Source: Nitrospirales bacterium LBB_01
GTDB lineage: Bacteria; Nitrospirota; Thermodesulfovibrionia; Thermodesulfovibrionales; Magnetobacteriaceae
DNA: 64,000 nucleotides
Assembly: GCA_004376055.2 (NCBI GenBank)
Contig: CP049016.1
Location: forward strand, 434,001-498,000
Direction: 5' to 3'
Both the position numbers and the translations under genes were made by a program. Below are positions 8,634 to 18,226 of the stretch, one piece after another; position 1 is the stretch's first letter, and every line of letters begins with the position of its first letter. Below the pieces are notes generated by a model. That model had not been told where the DNA came from. It saw nothing but the letters and a program-made list of their open reading frames with translations, and did no database searches.

Positions 8634-9152
8634 ATGAAAGAAAATGTAAATACGTTTGACAGAGGGTCTTTTTTGACGGCACATCCGATATTTAACCCTA
8701 TATATGTGCTTTCGTTTTTGACTATCATGTTGACAACATTTAAGGAATTCCCTGACTTTAAGGTTATTAAAGGCTCTTTAAACACGCATGAAATAAGCGT
8801 AAGGAGTGAGAAATCTGAGCCGGACTTTCGTAACGCTCCCACGCCCGGCGGCAATGGTAAGTTTTATGCAGCAGCGGTGACGCCTTCTTCACCAGATGTC
8901 CTTTACATAATAAAGGAGGGCACAGGCGGTGGCACTGTTTCAATAAAAGAGGGGGATAAAATATCGTGGAAAGGTCAAGTAGGCTCAATAGGTCATTTAA
9001 AAAAGGATAAAAAGCTCTCTATTATTGCAACACCGTCGTCACACTCTTTCATATCATCATGGAACGGCTGTAACACTGTAACCGGCTCTGACTGCTCAGC
9101 CATTTTCTCATCCGGTAAAGTTATAAAGATAAAATTTGAAAAAATAAAATAG
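8634..9152 (+). CDS. Hypothetical single-pass membrane protein
   Basis: About 172 residues, family not recognised. A membrane segment (YVLSFLTIMLTTF, about 26-38) is followed by a Gly/Ser/Lys-rich domain that may be beta-stranded and extracytoplasmic, with two Cys (NGCN and GSDCS) that could pair. The part containing VSIKEGDKISWKGQVGSIGHL suggests a small beta barrel. GGAGG at 8618-8622 favours ATG 8634; ATG 8616 is an alternative. The stop codon directly abuts a mobile-repeat copy. Confidence 0.6.
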   Translation: MKENVNTFDRGSFLTAHPIFNPIYVLSFLTIMLTTFKEFPDFKVIKGSLNTHEISVRSEKSEPDFRNAPTPGGNGKFYAAAVTPSSPDVLYIIKEGTGGGTVSIKEGDKISWKGQVGSIGHLKKDKKLSIIATPSSHSFISSWNGCNTVTGSDCSAIFSSGKVIKIKFEKIK

Positions 9153-9341
9153 ATTGCCTTTGCAGGTAACTCTGTTAATAAAAAATGGATTCCTGCTTTC
9201 GCAGGAATGACACTCCCCTACAAGGGGATTTCCCTATGACGTACTCATTTGTCATTCCCGCCTACGAGTGGGAATCCCGTCCTTTCAACTATATCTATGC
9301 TGGCTCTAAAAACATCTGCTGGAGTTAACTCAATAAACATT
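9153..9341. repeat. dRS3-like small mobile element, copy 1
   Basis: Non-coding element of about 189 bp. The left end, ATTGCCTTTGCAGGTAACTC, and the right end, GGAGTTAACTCAATAAACATT, are imperfect inverted repeats. The core has the palindromes ATTCCTGC...GCAGGAAT and ATTCCCGC...GTGGGAAT, each followed or preceded by a TGACA/TGTCA box. It starts at the base after the upstream stop codon. No convincing target duplication is seen. The remaining bases to 9442 are AT-rich leader for the next gene. Confidence 0.75.
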
Positions 9342-9442
9342 TTATATAAATATGTTTACTAAGCAAAAAAAAAGACTTTACATGAAGTTTTTTGTTAGAA
9401 TATTTTTTTGCTATTTTATGAGTCCTTATTAAAGGAGGATGT

Positions 9443-11800
9443 ATGTTTGCTAAATACGCTGTGAGAGTCTCATCTGTTGTGTTGGTCTTATTGTTTTTTC
9501 TGACAGCAGTATCCGAAGCCAAAATGTATAGATGGAAAGATAAGAGCGGCACAACTCATTTCACGGACTTTCCACCTACAGAGGAGGAACCTGCAACACC
9601 TGATGAGGAACTTCTGCCAACTCCTTCGCCTCCAAAAAAACCTGCAGTAACTGCACCCGGACATGACACAAAAGTTATACCAAAACAAGATAAAACAGCC
9701 GCACCAATCACACAACAACTAAGTAGTCCAACCCCTGCTCCAACTCCAACACTAACACCATCACCGTCTCCAACTCCGACCCCAGTTGTTACAGCCTCAG
9801 TCCCGCCGCCATCTCAGAATAAGCAGCCCTCAGCAACTCCGGTTCAAAACATACAGCCGCAAAAACAGCCCGTTAAGAAATTTCCTGTTACAGTCGGAAA
9901 AACGAAAATAACTCCAAAATCTAAATACGCACTGTTTAAAAACTTTGAAATCATATCCATAAAATACCCGATGTTTATGACGGTTGCCCCAATTGTAATA
10001 TTTCTGTTAGCCATGTTTTTTGGCTATTCACTCTTTAGGATTGCAAAGCTCCTTGAGATACCTGCTGTATTAATAGCTCTTATTCCTGTTGTCAACTTCT
10101 ACACGGTTGTTATTGTTTCGGGAAAGCCTATGTGGTGGATGGCTCTTTTGCTTTTTCCGTTAACGCTGCCGTATGCTTTTACGTCTTCATACATGTCGCT
10201 GGCTGAAAACCTTGGACTTGATAGAAAAGCTGGGCTTGTTCATGCAGTATCTTATGTATTTTTAGGAATATCCTTTGTTTGCATAGTGCTGCTTCCGGTC
10301 TCTTTTTTACTAACAATCGCAGAATCTGTTTTTTTGCTTCTCGGTACACTTGCGTTTTTTTTAACACCAGAGTATCTGATATTTTTATCAGGCAAGAAAC
10401 GTAAACAGGATGAAATGTTCGCTGAGAGATTTGCTGATGGGCAGCTCCCCTCCGAACGAAAAGCATGGGACGATGTATCGGATGAGTCAACTGTCGATGT
10501 GGCTGCTGTAGGAGCCGGTTTGGCAGCCTCCCGTGGTTTTTTAGGGAAAGATTTCTCTTATATAGACGACACTGTTGCTGTATATAGCGATGACCAGGAT
10601 GAGGCTGTAACTTTAGAACAGCCTGCACCGGCAGAAGATGAGGAAACTCTCACTATCAACAAAGGGGAGGCCCTCGGGTTTGAAGTTGTAGAGGATGACT
10701 CCTCCCATGTTGTGCATCGGTTAGATTCAGATGAGGACTCCGCTCTCAGAACCGATGATGAGGAGTATGAAACAATCACCGGCATCGGCAATACAGATGT
10801 ATCAGATGACAGACTGGACGCACCCTCTGATTTGACCGCATCTGATGACGAATTTAAACTTGTTGACGATGAGGGCAGTGGTGATTTTGATCTTTCACCT
10901 GAGCTGGACTCAGACCTTGTTCTGGAGCAGCCATTAGATGAGACAAATGTAGAGAATCAAAAACCTTACGAAGATGCAGAGGTGGATTTATCGTCATCGC
11001 TTGAAATAGATTTGGGTGATGAGCCGCAAGTTGTAAAAGATGAGCAATCCAGCTACAGCGAGGATGATGACTTTGAGATTAAAGATGAGGATTATGACTA
11101 TTCTGATGATTCCACTGTTGTTTTAGGCCAGGATATAGAGGACTTTAGAATTGATATAGATGACAAAGCACAGATGTCGGTGTCTGAGAAGTCAGATAGT
11201 GTCATAGAGCCTGATTTTGAACTTTCCCTTGACGATGAGCCGAGACTTAGTGATTCAGCAGTGATAGCTACTGAAGAAAGCGGTGTTCCTGATTTAGACG
11301 ATATTGCCGACCTTGAACTTTCTCTTGACGATGAGCCGAGACTTAGTGATTCAGCAGTGATAGCTACTGAAGAAAGCGGTGTTCCTGATTTAGACGATAT
11401 TGCCGACATTGAACTTTCTCTTGACGATGAGCCGAGACTTAGTGATTCAGCAGTGATAGCTACTGAAGAAAGCGGTGTTCCTGATTTAGACGATATTGCC
11501 GACCTTGGGCTTACACTTGATGATGGCAGTGATGCCGGCCCAATTCTTATAGATGAGGAGGAGACGATAGTGCCCTCCAAGTTGTCTTTTGAAAATTATG
11601 ATTTATCGCTGAATGACCCAACTATGGAGCTTATCAGTGGCAGCGAAATAGCACCTGATGAGACTTTACCGGATGTTCCCGTCTTGTCAGCTGATTTAGA
11701 TATTGCCGGCATTGATGACATATCAACCGATAATACGCCGACTCAGGAGGACAGCAGCAGCCGTGGTAAAAAGAAAGGCGGTAGAAAGCCGCGTGGTTAA
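9443..11800 (+). CDS. DUF4124 membrane protein with acidic repeat domain
   Basis: A 785-residue protein. The signal peptide (1-26) leads into a DUF4124-type segment, MYRWKDKSGTTHFTDFPP (about 28-45), usual in envelope proteins. A Pro/Thr-rich linker (about 48-145) follows, then a membrane region with several helices (about 174-316). The rest (320-785) is highly acidic, rich in Asp/Glu/Ser and probably disordered, ending in a basic tail, GKKKGGRKPRG. It contains three nearly identical 32-residue repeats (see separate entry). A strong ribosome-binding site, AAGGAGG, precedes ATG 9443. The function is unknown; the layout suggests an envelope scaffold. Confidence 0.75.
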   Translation: MFAKYAVRVSSVVLVLLFFLTAVSEAKMYRWKDKSGTTHFTDFPPTEEEPATPDEELLPTPSPPKKPAVTAPGHDTKVIPKQDKTAAPITQQLSSPTPAPTPTLTPSPSPTPTPVVTASVPPPSQNKQPSATPVQNIQPQKQPVKKFPVTVGKTKITPKSKYALFKNFEIISIKYPMFMTVAPIVIFLLAMFFGYSLFRIAKLLEIPAVLIALIPVVNFYTVVIVSGKPMWWMALLLFPLTLPYAFTSSYMSLAENLGLDRKAGLVHAVSYVFLGISFVCIVLLPVSFLLTIAESVFLLLGTLAFFLTPEYLIFLSGKKRKQDEMFAERFADGQLPSERKAWDDVSDESTVDVAAVGAGLAASRGFLGKDFSYIDDTVAVYSDDQDEAVTLEQPAPAEDEETLTINKGEALGFEVVEDDSSHVVHRLDSDEDSALRTDDEEYETITGIGNTDVSDDRLDAPSDLTASDDEFKLVDDEGSGDFDLSPELDSDLVLEQPLDETNVENQKPYEDAEVDLSSSLEIDLGDEPQVVKDEQSSYSEDDDFEIKDEDYDYSDDSTVVLGQDIEDFRIDIDDKAQMSVSEKSDSVIEPDFELSLDDEPRLSDSAVIATEESGVPDLDDIADLELSLDDEPRLSDSAVIATEESGVPDLDDIADIELSLDDEPRLSDSAVIATEESGVPDLDDIADLGLTLDDGSDAGPILIDEEETIVPSKLSFENYDLSLNDPTMELISGSEIAPDETLPDVPVLSADLDIAGIDDISTDNTPTQEDSSSRGKKKGGRKPRG
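11219..11506 (+). repeat. Three 96-bp in-frame tandem repeats
   Basis: Units at 11219-11314, 11315-11410 and 11411-11506 encode the same 32-residue block, starting ELSLDDEPRLSDSAV and ending DLDDIAD(L/I). They are nearly identical at DNA level, including third codon positions, so the expansion is recent. A divergent half unit (GLTLDD) follows. Confidence 0.95.
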
Positions 11801-11838
11801 CAAAGCAGTATTAAGCAGCATCGGCTGATAGAGAATAG

Positions 11839-13281
11839 ATGGCATACAGAGACATCAGGGATTTTATAGGTTTATTAAAAAAGAAGGGACTTATCAGGTA
11901 TGTTAAAACCGAGGTTGACCCTGAGCTTGAAATAACAGAGATAAACGACAGGTTTGTTAAAAATGGCGGAGAAGCGCTTTTTTTTGAAAATTGTAAAGGA
12001 GCACAATTTCCATGTGTTGTTAATTTGTTTGGTACTTTTGAAAGGATGTGTCTGGCGCTTGAGGTTGAAAGATTAGATGATATTGGCACAGAGATTCTTG
12101 AGTTTTTAGAGCCTGAAATCCCTACAAATCTTATATCCAAACTGCGTGCCCTTCCTAAGTTAAAGCGCCTTGCCGACTTTTTACCTAAATACGTTAAAAC
12201 AGGCCCCTGTAAAGATGTCGTAATAACAGAAAATCCGTCGTTAAGTATATTTCCGATTCTAAAAACGTGGCCCTCTGACGGAGGCAGATTCGTAACCCTT
12301 CCTATGGTGTTTACAAAAGACCCGGAAACCGGCGAGCGCAACTGCGGTATGTACCGTATGCACGTTTACGATGAGTGCACAACCGGTATGCACTGGCATA
12401 TGCACAAAGACGGAGCAAGACACTACAGAAAAGCCGAGCAACTGGGCAAGCCGCTTGAAGTGGCAGTGGTAATTGGTGCAGACCCAGCCGTGATGTATTC
12501 CTCAACGGCACCGCTTCCGGAGGGAATTGACGAGATGCTCTTTGCCGGATTTTTACGGAAATCGGCTGTTGAGCTTGTTAAGTGTGAAACTGTAGAGCTG
12601 GAGGTTCCGGCAAATGCCGAGATAGTCCTTGAGGGGTATGTTAATCCATTTGAAAGAAGAGTGGAAGGGCCATTTGGCGACCACACCGGTTACTACTCTA
12701 TGAAAGATGATTTTCCTGTGTTTCATATAACCTGTATTACGCACCGGAAAGACGCCATATATCCTGCCACCATAGTGGGAAAGCCACCGATGGAGGACTG
12801 TTTTATAGCAAAAGCCACCGAGCGGATTTTTCTACCGCTTTTGAGAAAGCAGCTGCCAGAGGTGGTTGATATGAATTTGCCTCTGGAGGGAGTGTTTCAT
12901 AACATTGCTTTGGTCTCTATAGATAAGCGCTATCCGGGGCACGCAAGAAGAATTATGTATGCGCTCTGGGGAATGGGGCAGATGAGTTTCACTAAGATGA
13001 TAGTTATTGTTGATAAATGGGTCGATGTGCAAAACACATCTGAGGTTGTCTGGCGTATTGGCAACAATGTCGATCCAAAGCGGGATGTAGTTATCCTTGA
13101 GGGGCCCCTTGATGTGCTTGAACATGCCTCAGCAATTACTGCTTATGGCGGAAAGCTGGGAATTGACGCCACCAAAAAACTCCCCTCAGAGGGGTTTCAC
13201 AGGGAGTGGCCGCCTGATATTACGATGGATGAGACAATCATAAAATTAGTTACTGAAAAGTGGAAAGATTACGGTTTTTAA
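11839..13281 (+). CDS. UbiD-family prenylated-FMN decarboxylase
   Basis: A 480-residue member of the UbiD family, which decarboxylates aromatic or alpha,beta-unsaturated acids using prenyl-FMN made by UbiX. Family features are the N-terminal YRDIRDFIGLLKKKGL, the GMYRMHVYD...MHWHMHKDGARH metal/phosphate region, EGPFGDHTGYY, and IVGKPPMEDC. Length is normal for UbiD. Since menaquinone is made here by the futalosine route (mqnE and mqnC at 54-56 kb), this could be the late-pathway decarboxylase (MqnL-like); 3-octaprenyl-4-hydroxybenzoate decarboxylase is less likely. No ubiX lies in the window. Confidence 0.88.
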   Translation: MAYRDIRDFIGLLKKKGLIRYVKTEVDPELEITEINDRFVKNGGEALFFENCKGAQFPCVVNLFGTFERMCLALEVERLDDIGTEILEFLEPEIPTNLISKLRALPKLKRLADFLPKYVKTGPCKDVVITENPSLSIFPILKTWPSDGGRFVTLPMVFTKDPETGERNCGMYRMHVYDECTTGMHWHMHKDGARHYRKAEQLGKPLEVAVVIGADPAVMYSSTAPLPEGIDEMLFAGFLRKSAVELVKCETVELEVPANAEIVLEGYVNPFERRVEGPFGDHTGYYSMKDDFPVFHITCITHRKDAIYPATIVGKPPMEDCFIAKATERIFLPLLRKQLPEVVDMNLPLEGVFHNIALVSIDKRYPGHARRIMYALWGMGQMSFTKMIVIVDKWVDVQNTSEVVWRIGNNVDPKRDVVILEGPLDVLEHASAITAYGGKLGIDATKKLPSEGFHREWPPDITMDETIIKLVTEKWKDYGF

Positions 13282-13298
13282 TTGAGGAGTTTTAACAC

Positions 13299-13488
13299 TA
13301 ATACAGGTTGCATTCAAAGATATAAATAAAAAACTGGATTCCTGCCTTCGCAGGAATGACAAGAAAAAGAGGAATGACAAGATAATGAAGAACAACAGAG
13401 AGTAGCACGCCACTTTGTCATTCCAGCCTCCGAGCTGGAATCCAGTCCTTCTTTCCCACGATTATATTACCTTTGGGAAGTGGTATTA
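13299..13488. repeat. dRS3-like small mobile element, copy 2
   Basis: The core (about 13332-13450) has ATTCCTGC...GCAGGAAT and ATTCCAGC...GCTGGAAT palindromes in inverted arrangement. The outer ends differ from the other main type: TAATAC at 13299-13304 and GTATTA at 13483-13488. Its right arm resembles that of copy 4. It fills the space between the convergent ubiD-like and MFS genes and may act as a bidirectional hairpin terminator. Confidence 0.65.
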
Positions 13489-13490
13489 CC

Positions 13491-14702
13491 CTATACTTCA
13501 ACATAATCAAGGTCTTTATCGAAAGTCTCCTCAAGATGATAGTACGCATAGAAAGCAATCAGCATACACAATGCGCCAACCATTGCTGCTGCGTTTAAAA
13601 TGCCAATGTAATGCCTTGCAAATTGAAAAGCAGACGTAATCGGTATAACAGTACCGCGTATAATATTTGGTACAGTGGCGGCAACAGTAGCTCTTATGTT
13701 TGTGCCAAACTGCTCAGCTGCAACGGTGATGAATATTGCCCAATAACCGACAGCAAAACCAATGAAACTACAAAACGTATAAAACAAAGCACTGCTTACC
13801 CCGCTTAGCATGAAATACCCCGCTATAGCAGCTGAGGACAAAAGAAGAAACACCAACACAACTCTTCTTCTGCTGCGAAGGCACTGACTTAAAAATCCGC
13901 TGCCAAAGTCCCCCAACGCTAGTCCCATATAGCAAAATGTCACAGCCTCGCCGGCGCTGACCGTGCCAGTGATATTCATGGCTTTAGCAAACTCAGGCGA
14001 AAGTATTATCAGAATTCCCACACAAAACCATATTGGAAGCCCTATCATGATAGACTTCATATACTTAAAAAAACGACTCTTATTGGTAAACAGCATAAAG
14101 AAATTCCCCTTGATGATATTGCTTGCAGCTATCTGCTGATACATCCCTGATTCGTAAACACCAACTCTCAATATAAGAAGTGCCATTCCGAGGCCGCCTC
14201 CGATAAGATAAGCCATTCTCCAGTGGAATATTTTTACTGTATAGTTAGCTGCTACTGCGCCCAAAACTCCGATGGTGGCAACAAGCATGGTTCCGTAGCC
14301 TCTGGTTTCTCTTGGCAGGCTTTCCAGCACTAAAGTTACACCGGCGCCAAGCTCTCCAGCCAACCCTATGCCGGCAATAAATCTCCATAAAGCGTAGTAC
14401 CCGACAGAGTCAACAAAACTATTGGCAATATTCGCTGTTGAGTATAAAAATATTGAACCAAAAAGTATCTTTACCCTGCCTCGTTTATCCCCAACGACCC
14501 CCCATAAAAACCCTCCAAGCAGCATCCCCGCCATCTGCATGTTTAGCAGAAAAACCCCCTGATTTAATATCTCCGATGAGTCAACCCCTATAGCCTTAAG
14601 GCTCTGAACCCTAACAATCCCAAAAAGGATGAGGTCATAAATATCAACAAAATACCCAAGTGCAGCCACTATTACAGAGAGCGAAAAAAACTTGTACATC
14701 AA
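13491..14702 (-). CDS. MFS transporter, metabolite:H+ symporter type
   Basis: A 403-residue, 12-helix major facilitator protein. GGFLWGVVGDKRGRVKILFGS is the loop 2-3 signature, and a second half-motif lies near GSGFLSQCLRSRRRV. It overlaps the aconitase stop by 4 bp and is translated after it, which points to uptake or export of a di- or tricarboxylate; this is inference from context. The substrate cannot be read from the sequence. Confidence 0.85.
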   Translation of the reverse strand: MMYKFFSLSVIVAALGYFVDIYDLILFGIVRVQSLKAIGVDSSEILNQGVFLLNMQMAGMLLGGFLWGVVGDKRGRVKILFGSIFLYSTANIANSFVDSVGYYALWRFIAGIGLAGELGAGVTLVLESLPRETRGYGTMLVATIGVLGAVAANYTVKIFHWRMAYLIGGGLGMALLILRVGVYESGMYQQIAASNIIKGNFFMLFTNKSRFFKYMKSIMIGLPIWFCVGILIILSPEFAKAMNITGTVSAGEAVTFCYMGLALGDFGSGFLSQCLRSRRRVVLVFLLLSSAAIAGYFMLSGVSSALFYTFCSFIGFAVGYWAIFITVAAEQFGTNIRATVAATVPNIIRGTVIPITSAFQFARHYIGILNAAAMVGALCMLIAFYAYYHLEETFDKDLDYVEV

Positions 14703-16639
14703 CTTTGTGTTGTCTTTTTTGTGTATGGCAGAAGACCTCCGGCAAGAATTAATTCCGTCTCTCTTTGGTTAAGGTTAGATGCACAGGTAAATGTAAAACC
14801 GCCGGTCTCATCCGTTACAGTGTAGGACTGACTGCCGGTTACAGATGCTTTCAGTCTTGAGATTTTTAGTCTGTCACCTTGTTTTATCTTTTCAATATCA
14901 GCCGTATTATCAAAAGTAAGCGGAATAATCCCAAAATTAATCAAGTTAGATCTATGGATTCTTGCAAAAGAAATGGCAATGACAGCTTCAATCCCTAAAA
15001 ACATCGGCGCAAGTGCCGCATGTTCACGAGATGAGCCCTGCCCATAGTTTTCACCGCCAATAATGATTCCGCCACCGGCCTTTATCGCCCGTTTAGAAAA
15101 TCCCTCATCAATGCTGCTAAACACAAAATCGGAAATAGCCGGAATATTTGACCTAAAGGGTAAAACCTTAGACCCAGCCGGCATTATGTCATCTGTGGTG
15201 ACATTGTTACCGAGTTTTATAAGAACCTCTGCTGTAATCTCATCTTTTAGCGGTTCCTTAACCGGAACTCCCTTGATGTTTGGCCCCTTTACAATTTTCA
15301 CATCAGCAGCGCCGTCCTTAGGAGCAACCAACATATTACTGTTAACAATGTAATGGGACGGTTCTTCTATTTCAGGTATATTTAAGTCGTTAATATCCCT
15401 CGGATCAACTATTTTACCACTTAGGGCTGCAACTGCGCACGTTACAGGGCTTGCCAAATACACCATAGCGTCCTGTGTACCGGAGCGTCCCTCAAAATTT
15501 CTGTTAAAGGTTCTCAGTGAAACGTGACCGCTCCCAGGCGCTCCACCCATCCCAATACAAGGGCCGCAGGAGGACTCCAGCATTCTTACCCCTGAGGCTA
15601 TCATCTCACGCAGACAGCCATCCACCGCCATCATCTCATAGACCTGCTTAGAGCCGGGATTAATCAGGAGATTGACATTTTCAGCCACATTCTTACCCTT
15701 TAACACATAGGATACCGCCTTCATTGACTGATATGAGGAGTTTGTGCATCCTCCGATACAGACCTGGTTGACCTTTGTACCGGCTAGTTCTCTGACTGCA
15801 ACAACATTGTCGGGGCTATGCGGCATGGCTATCATAGGCTCTAAAGACGACAAGTCCAACTCTATTACGCTGTCGTAGGAGGCATCAGTATCGGCCTTTA
15901 ATTCTATCCAGTCGGAGAGTCTGCCCTGAGCTTTAAAAAATTCCATTGTGTTTTCATCGCTTGGGAAAATAGAGGTGGTAGCGCCCAACTCAGCGCCCAT
16001 ATTGGTTATGGTGGCTCGTTCGGTTAAGTTTAATTCTTTGACTCCGTCTCCGCCGTACTCAAAGATGCTGCCGACCCCTCCCTTTACGGTAAGTTTTTTC
16101 AGAAGTGTCAGTATAACGTCCATAGCAGTGACGTATGGTCTGTTGAGTTTTCCAGTGAGATTTACAAGCACAACTTTGGGCATCGTTAGTTCAAATGGGG
16201 AGCCTGCCATAACTGTTGCGGCATCAAGTCCACCCACTCCGATAGCTATCATAGCAGCGCCGCCGTTTGTCGGGGTGTGACTGTCTGTGCCAAGAGCAAT
16301 TCCGCCGGGGCGAGAAAACCTCTCAAGATTGACCTGATGACATATCCCATTACCGGGTCGTGAAAAGTACGCCCCAAACCGCGCAGCAGCGCTCTGTAAA
16401 AAGGCGTGATCATCAGGGTTCATGTAGTTTGACTGTATCATGTTATGGTCAACATAGGAGACTGCAACCGGAACCTTGACTGTATCAACCCCGATTGCCT
16501 CAAACTGAAGCCATGCCATTGTTCCTGTTGCGTCCTGCGTATAAACCTCATCCACTTTTAATCCAATAGGAGTGCCGCAAGTCAGCTCCCCGTAAACCTT
16601 GTGTGATTGAAATATCTTTTGCACTAAATTTGCTGCCAC
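14699..16639 (-). CDS. Aconitate hydratase, Aquifex type
   Basis: A 646-residue [4Fe-4S] enzyme interconverting citrate and isocitrate. Cluster cysteines lie in CIGGCTNSSY and SSCGPCIGMGG; the substrate loop is QGSSREHAAL. It is the short form found in Aquifex and many anaerobes. I chose GTG 16639 because AGGAGG lies just upstream at the right distance; an in-frame ATG at 16702 would add 21 residues of unlikely sequence. It is first gene of a two-gene operon with the MFS transporter. Confidence 0.93.
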   Translation of the reverse strand: MAANLVQKIFQSHKVYGELTCGTPIGLKVDEVYTQDATGTMAWLQFEAIGVDTVKVPVAVSYVDHNMIQSNYMNPDDHAFLQSAAARFGAYFSRPGNGICHQVNLERFSRPGGIALGTDSHTPTNGGAAMIAIGVGGLDAATVMAGSPFELTMPKVVLVNLTGKLNRPYVTAMDVILTLLKKLTVKGGVGSIFEYGGDGVKELNLTERATITNMGAELGATTSIFPSDENTMEFFKAQGRLSDWIELKADTDASYDSVIELDLSSLEPMIAMPHSPDNVVAVRELAGTKVNQVCIGGCTNSSYQSMKAVSYVLKGKNVAENVNLLINPGSKQVYEMMAVDGCLREMIASGVRMLESSCGPCIGMGGAPGSGHVSLRTFNRNFEGRSGTQDAMVYLASPVTCAVAALSGKIVDPRDINDLNIPEIEEPSHYIVNSNMLVAPKDGAADVKIVKGPNIKGVPVKEPLKDEITAEVLIKLGNNVTTDDIMPAGSKVLPFRSNIPAISDFVFSSIDEGFSKRAIKAGGGIIIGGENYGQGSSREHAALAPMFLGIEAVIAISFARIHRSNLINFGIIPLTFDNTADIEKIKQGDRLKISRLKASVTGSQSYTVTDETGGFTFTCASNLNQRETELILAGGLLPYTKKTTQS

Positions 16640-16788
16640 AAGTGTGCCTCCTGTTTTCTTTCTAAGTGTACTATGGTAATAATAATTAAAAGCGCAGGTC
16701 AAGTAGGCGAAACTTAATTAAGTCAAAAGATAATCTTAATACAAGTGTTACTCTTTCCCTGTAACGCAACTACAAGCAAATTACTATA

Positions 16789-16818
16789 AATAGTTTATCC
16801 ATTAATGGATAAACTATT
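16789..16818. promoter_or_regulatory. 30-bp perfect palindrome, candidate operator
   Basis: A perfect inverted repeat with 15-base half-sites, AATAGTTTATCCATT and its complement, with no spacer. It lies between the divergent aconitase and acetate kinase genes and abuts the predicted -35 of ackA. It is AT-rich with no T-run specific to one strand, so it looks like a dimeric regulator site, not a terminator. Confidence 0.7.
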
Positions 16819-16846
16819 ACAAAAACATCTTAAAATTAATTATAAT
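16817..16846 (+). promoter_or_regulatory. Predicted ackA promoter
   Basis: TATAAT at 16841-16846 with TTACAA at 16817-16822 (18-bp spacer). The -35 overlaps the last bases of the 30-bp palindrome, so a bound regulator would compete with RNA polymerase. The -10 is consensus; the -35 is only fair. Confidence 0.55.
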
Positions 16847-16883
16847 ACAGGTTATTGAATGAGTCGGTGAGGAGGCTTTAATA

Positions 16884-18182
16884 ATGGAATTAAACCAAAA
16901 AGATGTTTTAAAAATAATACCAACACATCCTGATGACCCGTACGATTTAAATTTTACATCAGCCAAAGCTTATATAAAAGTGCTTGTCATAAACTGTGGC
17001 AGCTCCTCGCTGAAGTATTCACTGTTTAATGTGCCTGATAGCCGGCCGTTGTTTGAGGGTTTGATTGAAAAAATCGGTTCAACCTCACCGCTCCACAAGA
17101 TTAAAACACCCACAGGGGGCAAAGAGTTACCGTGCGATGTGAAAAACATCGGAGAGGCATTTCAGACAATGGAGCATGTTCTTATCAATGAAGACCATGG
17201 TGTTTTGAAATCCTTAGATGAAATTCAGGCGGTAGGGCACAGAGTGGTTCATGGCGGGGACAGGTTTTCAGCCTCCGTTGTAATAAACAAAGAGGTTAAA
17301 GACGCCATAAGAGACTGCTGTGTGCTTGCCCCTTTACATAATCCCTATAATCTTGCGGGCATTGATGAGATGGAAAAGCTTCTTTCCGATGTTCCAGCAG
17401 TTGCAGTTTTTGACACAGCATTTCATCAAAGCATGGCTGAGCATGTTTACAGGTATGCGTTACCTTATACACTTTGCAATGAAAAACACATCAGACGATA
17501 TGGCTTTCACGGCACTAACCATAACTACGTAGCGCTTGCAGCGGCGATGTATTTGAAAAAGCCGATAGAGGAGTTAAAGTTAATAACCTGTCATCTTGGC
17601 AATGGCACATCAATGTGTGCAATAGACGGCGGACTGAGCGTTGATACAAGCATGGGGCTGACTCCGCTTGAGGGACTTGTAATGGGCACAAGGGGTGGTG
17701 ATATTGACCCGGGTGTACTTTTGTATCTTATGCGTGAGGGCAGCACTGCCGCAGAAATTGATACGCTCTTAAACAAAGAGAGCGGTCTAAAGGGAATAAC
17801 CGGCTCAAGCAATGATATGCGGGAGGTGTTGAGTCTTTCTGAAAATGGCGATGACAGGGCTAAGTTAGCGGTCGCTATATTTGTCTATAGGATAAAGAAA
17901 TACGTGGGGGCGTATGTTTCTATTTTGGGAGGCCTTGACGCATTTATCTTTACCGGAGGCATAGGTGAAAACTCCGATATCATCCGCAGCCGTGTTTGCA
18001 CAGGGTTGGAACATATAGATATACGGCTTTCAGATGCGCGCAATAAAGCGGCGAAAGCAGTACGCGGTAATGTGGTTGACATATCGGCTGATGGTTCAAA
18101 TCCTGTGATTTTGATAGTGCCTGCCGATGAGGAGCGGATGATAACAAGAGAGACAATTCATGCTCTTGAAAGGTATAAGTAA
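16884..18182 (+). CDS. ackA: Acetate kinase
   Basis: A 432-residue ASKHA-family kinase interconverting acetate/ATP and acetyl phosphate/ADP. VINCGSSSLKYSLF, GFHGTNHNYVA, CHLGNGTSMCAIDGG and GTRGGDIDPG are signature motifs. It carries about 32 extra residues before the usual start (KVLVINCGSSS); GAGGAGG just upstream supports ATG 16884, so the extension is probably real. No pta is adjacent. Confidence 0.95.
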   Translation: MELNQKDVLKIIPTHPDDPYDLNFTSAKAYIKVLVINCGSSSLKYSLFNVPDSRPLFEGLIEKIGSTSPLHKIKTPTGGKELPCDVKNIGEAFQTMEHVLINEDHGVLKSLDEIQAVGHRVVHGGDRFSASVVINKEVKDAIRDCCVLAPLHNPYNLAGIDEMEKLLSDVPAVAVFDTAFHQSMAEHVYRYALPYTLCNEKHIRRYGFHGTNHNYVALAAAMYLKKPIEELKLITCHLGNGTSMCAIDGGLSVDTSMGLTPLEGLVMGTRGGDIDPGVLLYLMREGSTAAEIDTLLNKESGLKGITGSSNDMREVLSLSENGDDRAKLAVAIFVYRIKKYVGAYVSILGGLDAFIFTGGIGENSDIIRSRVCTGLEHIDIRLSDARNKAAKAVRGNVVDISADGSNPVILIVPADEERMITRETIHALERYK

Positions 18183-18226
18183 ACATCTTTAGGGTACAGG
18201 TTGTTTTTATGAGGGGAGGGGTTGCT

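Noticed and set aside
11098-11580. Antisense open frame over the acidic repeats
   Set aside because: It mirrors the 96-bp repeats on the opposite strand, has no ribosome-binding site and encodes low-complexity Ser-rich sequence.
13332-13450. Possible CRISPR-like repeats from the recurring ATTCC...GGAAT sequences
   Set aside because: Copies are kilobases apart, in inverted pairs, without regular spacers or cas genes.
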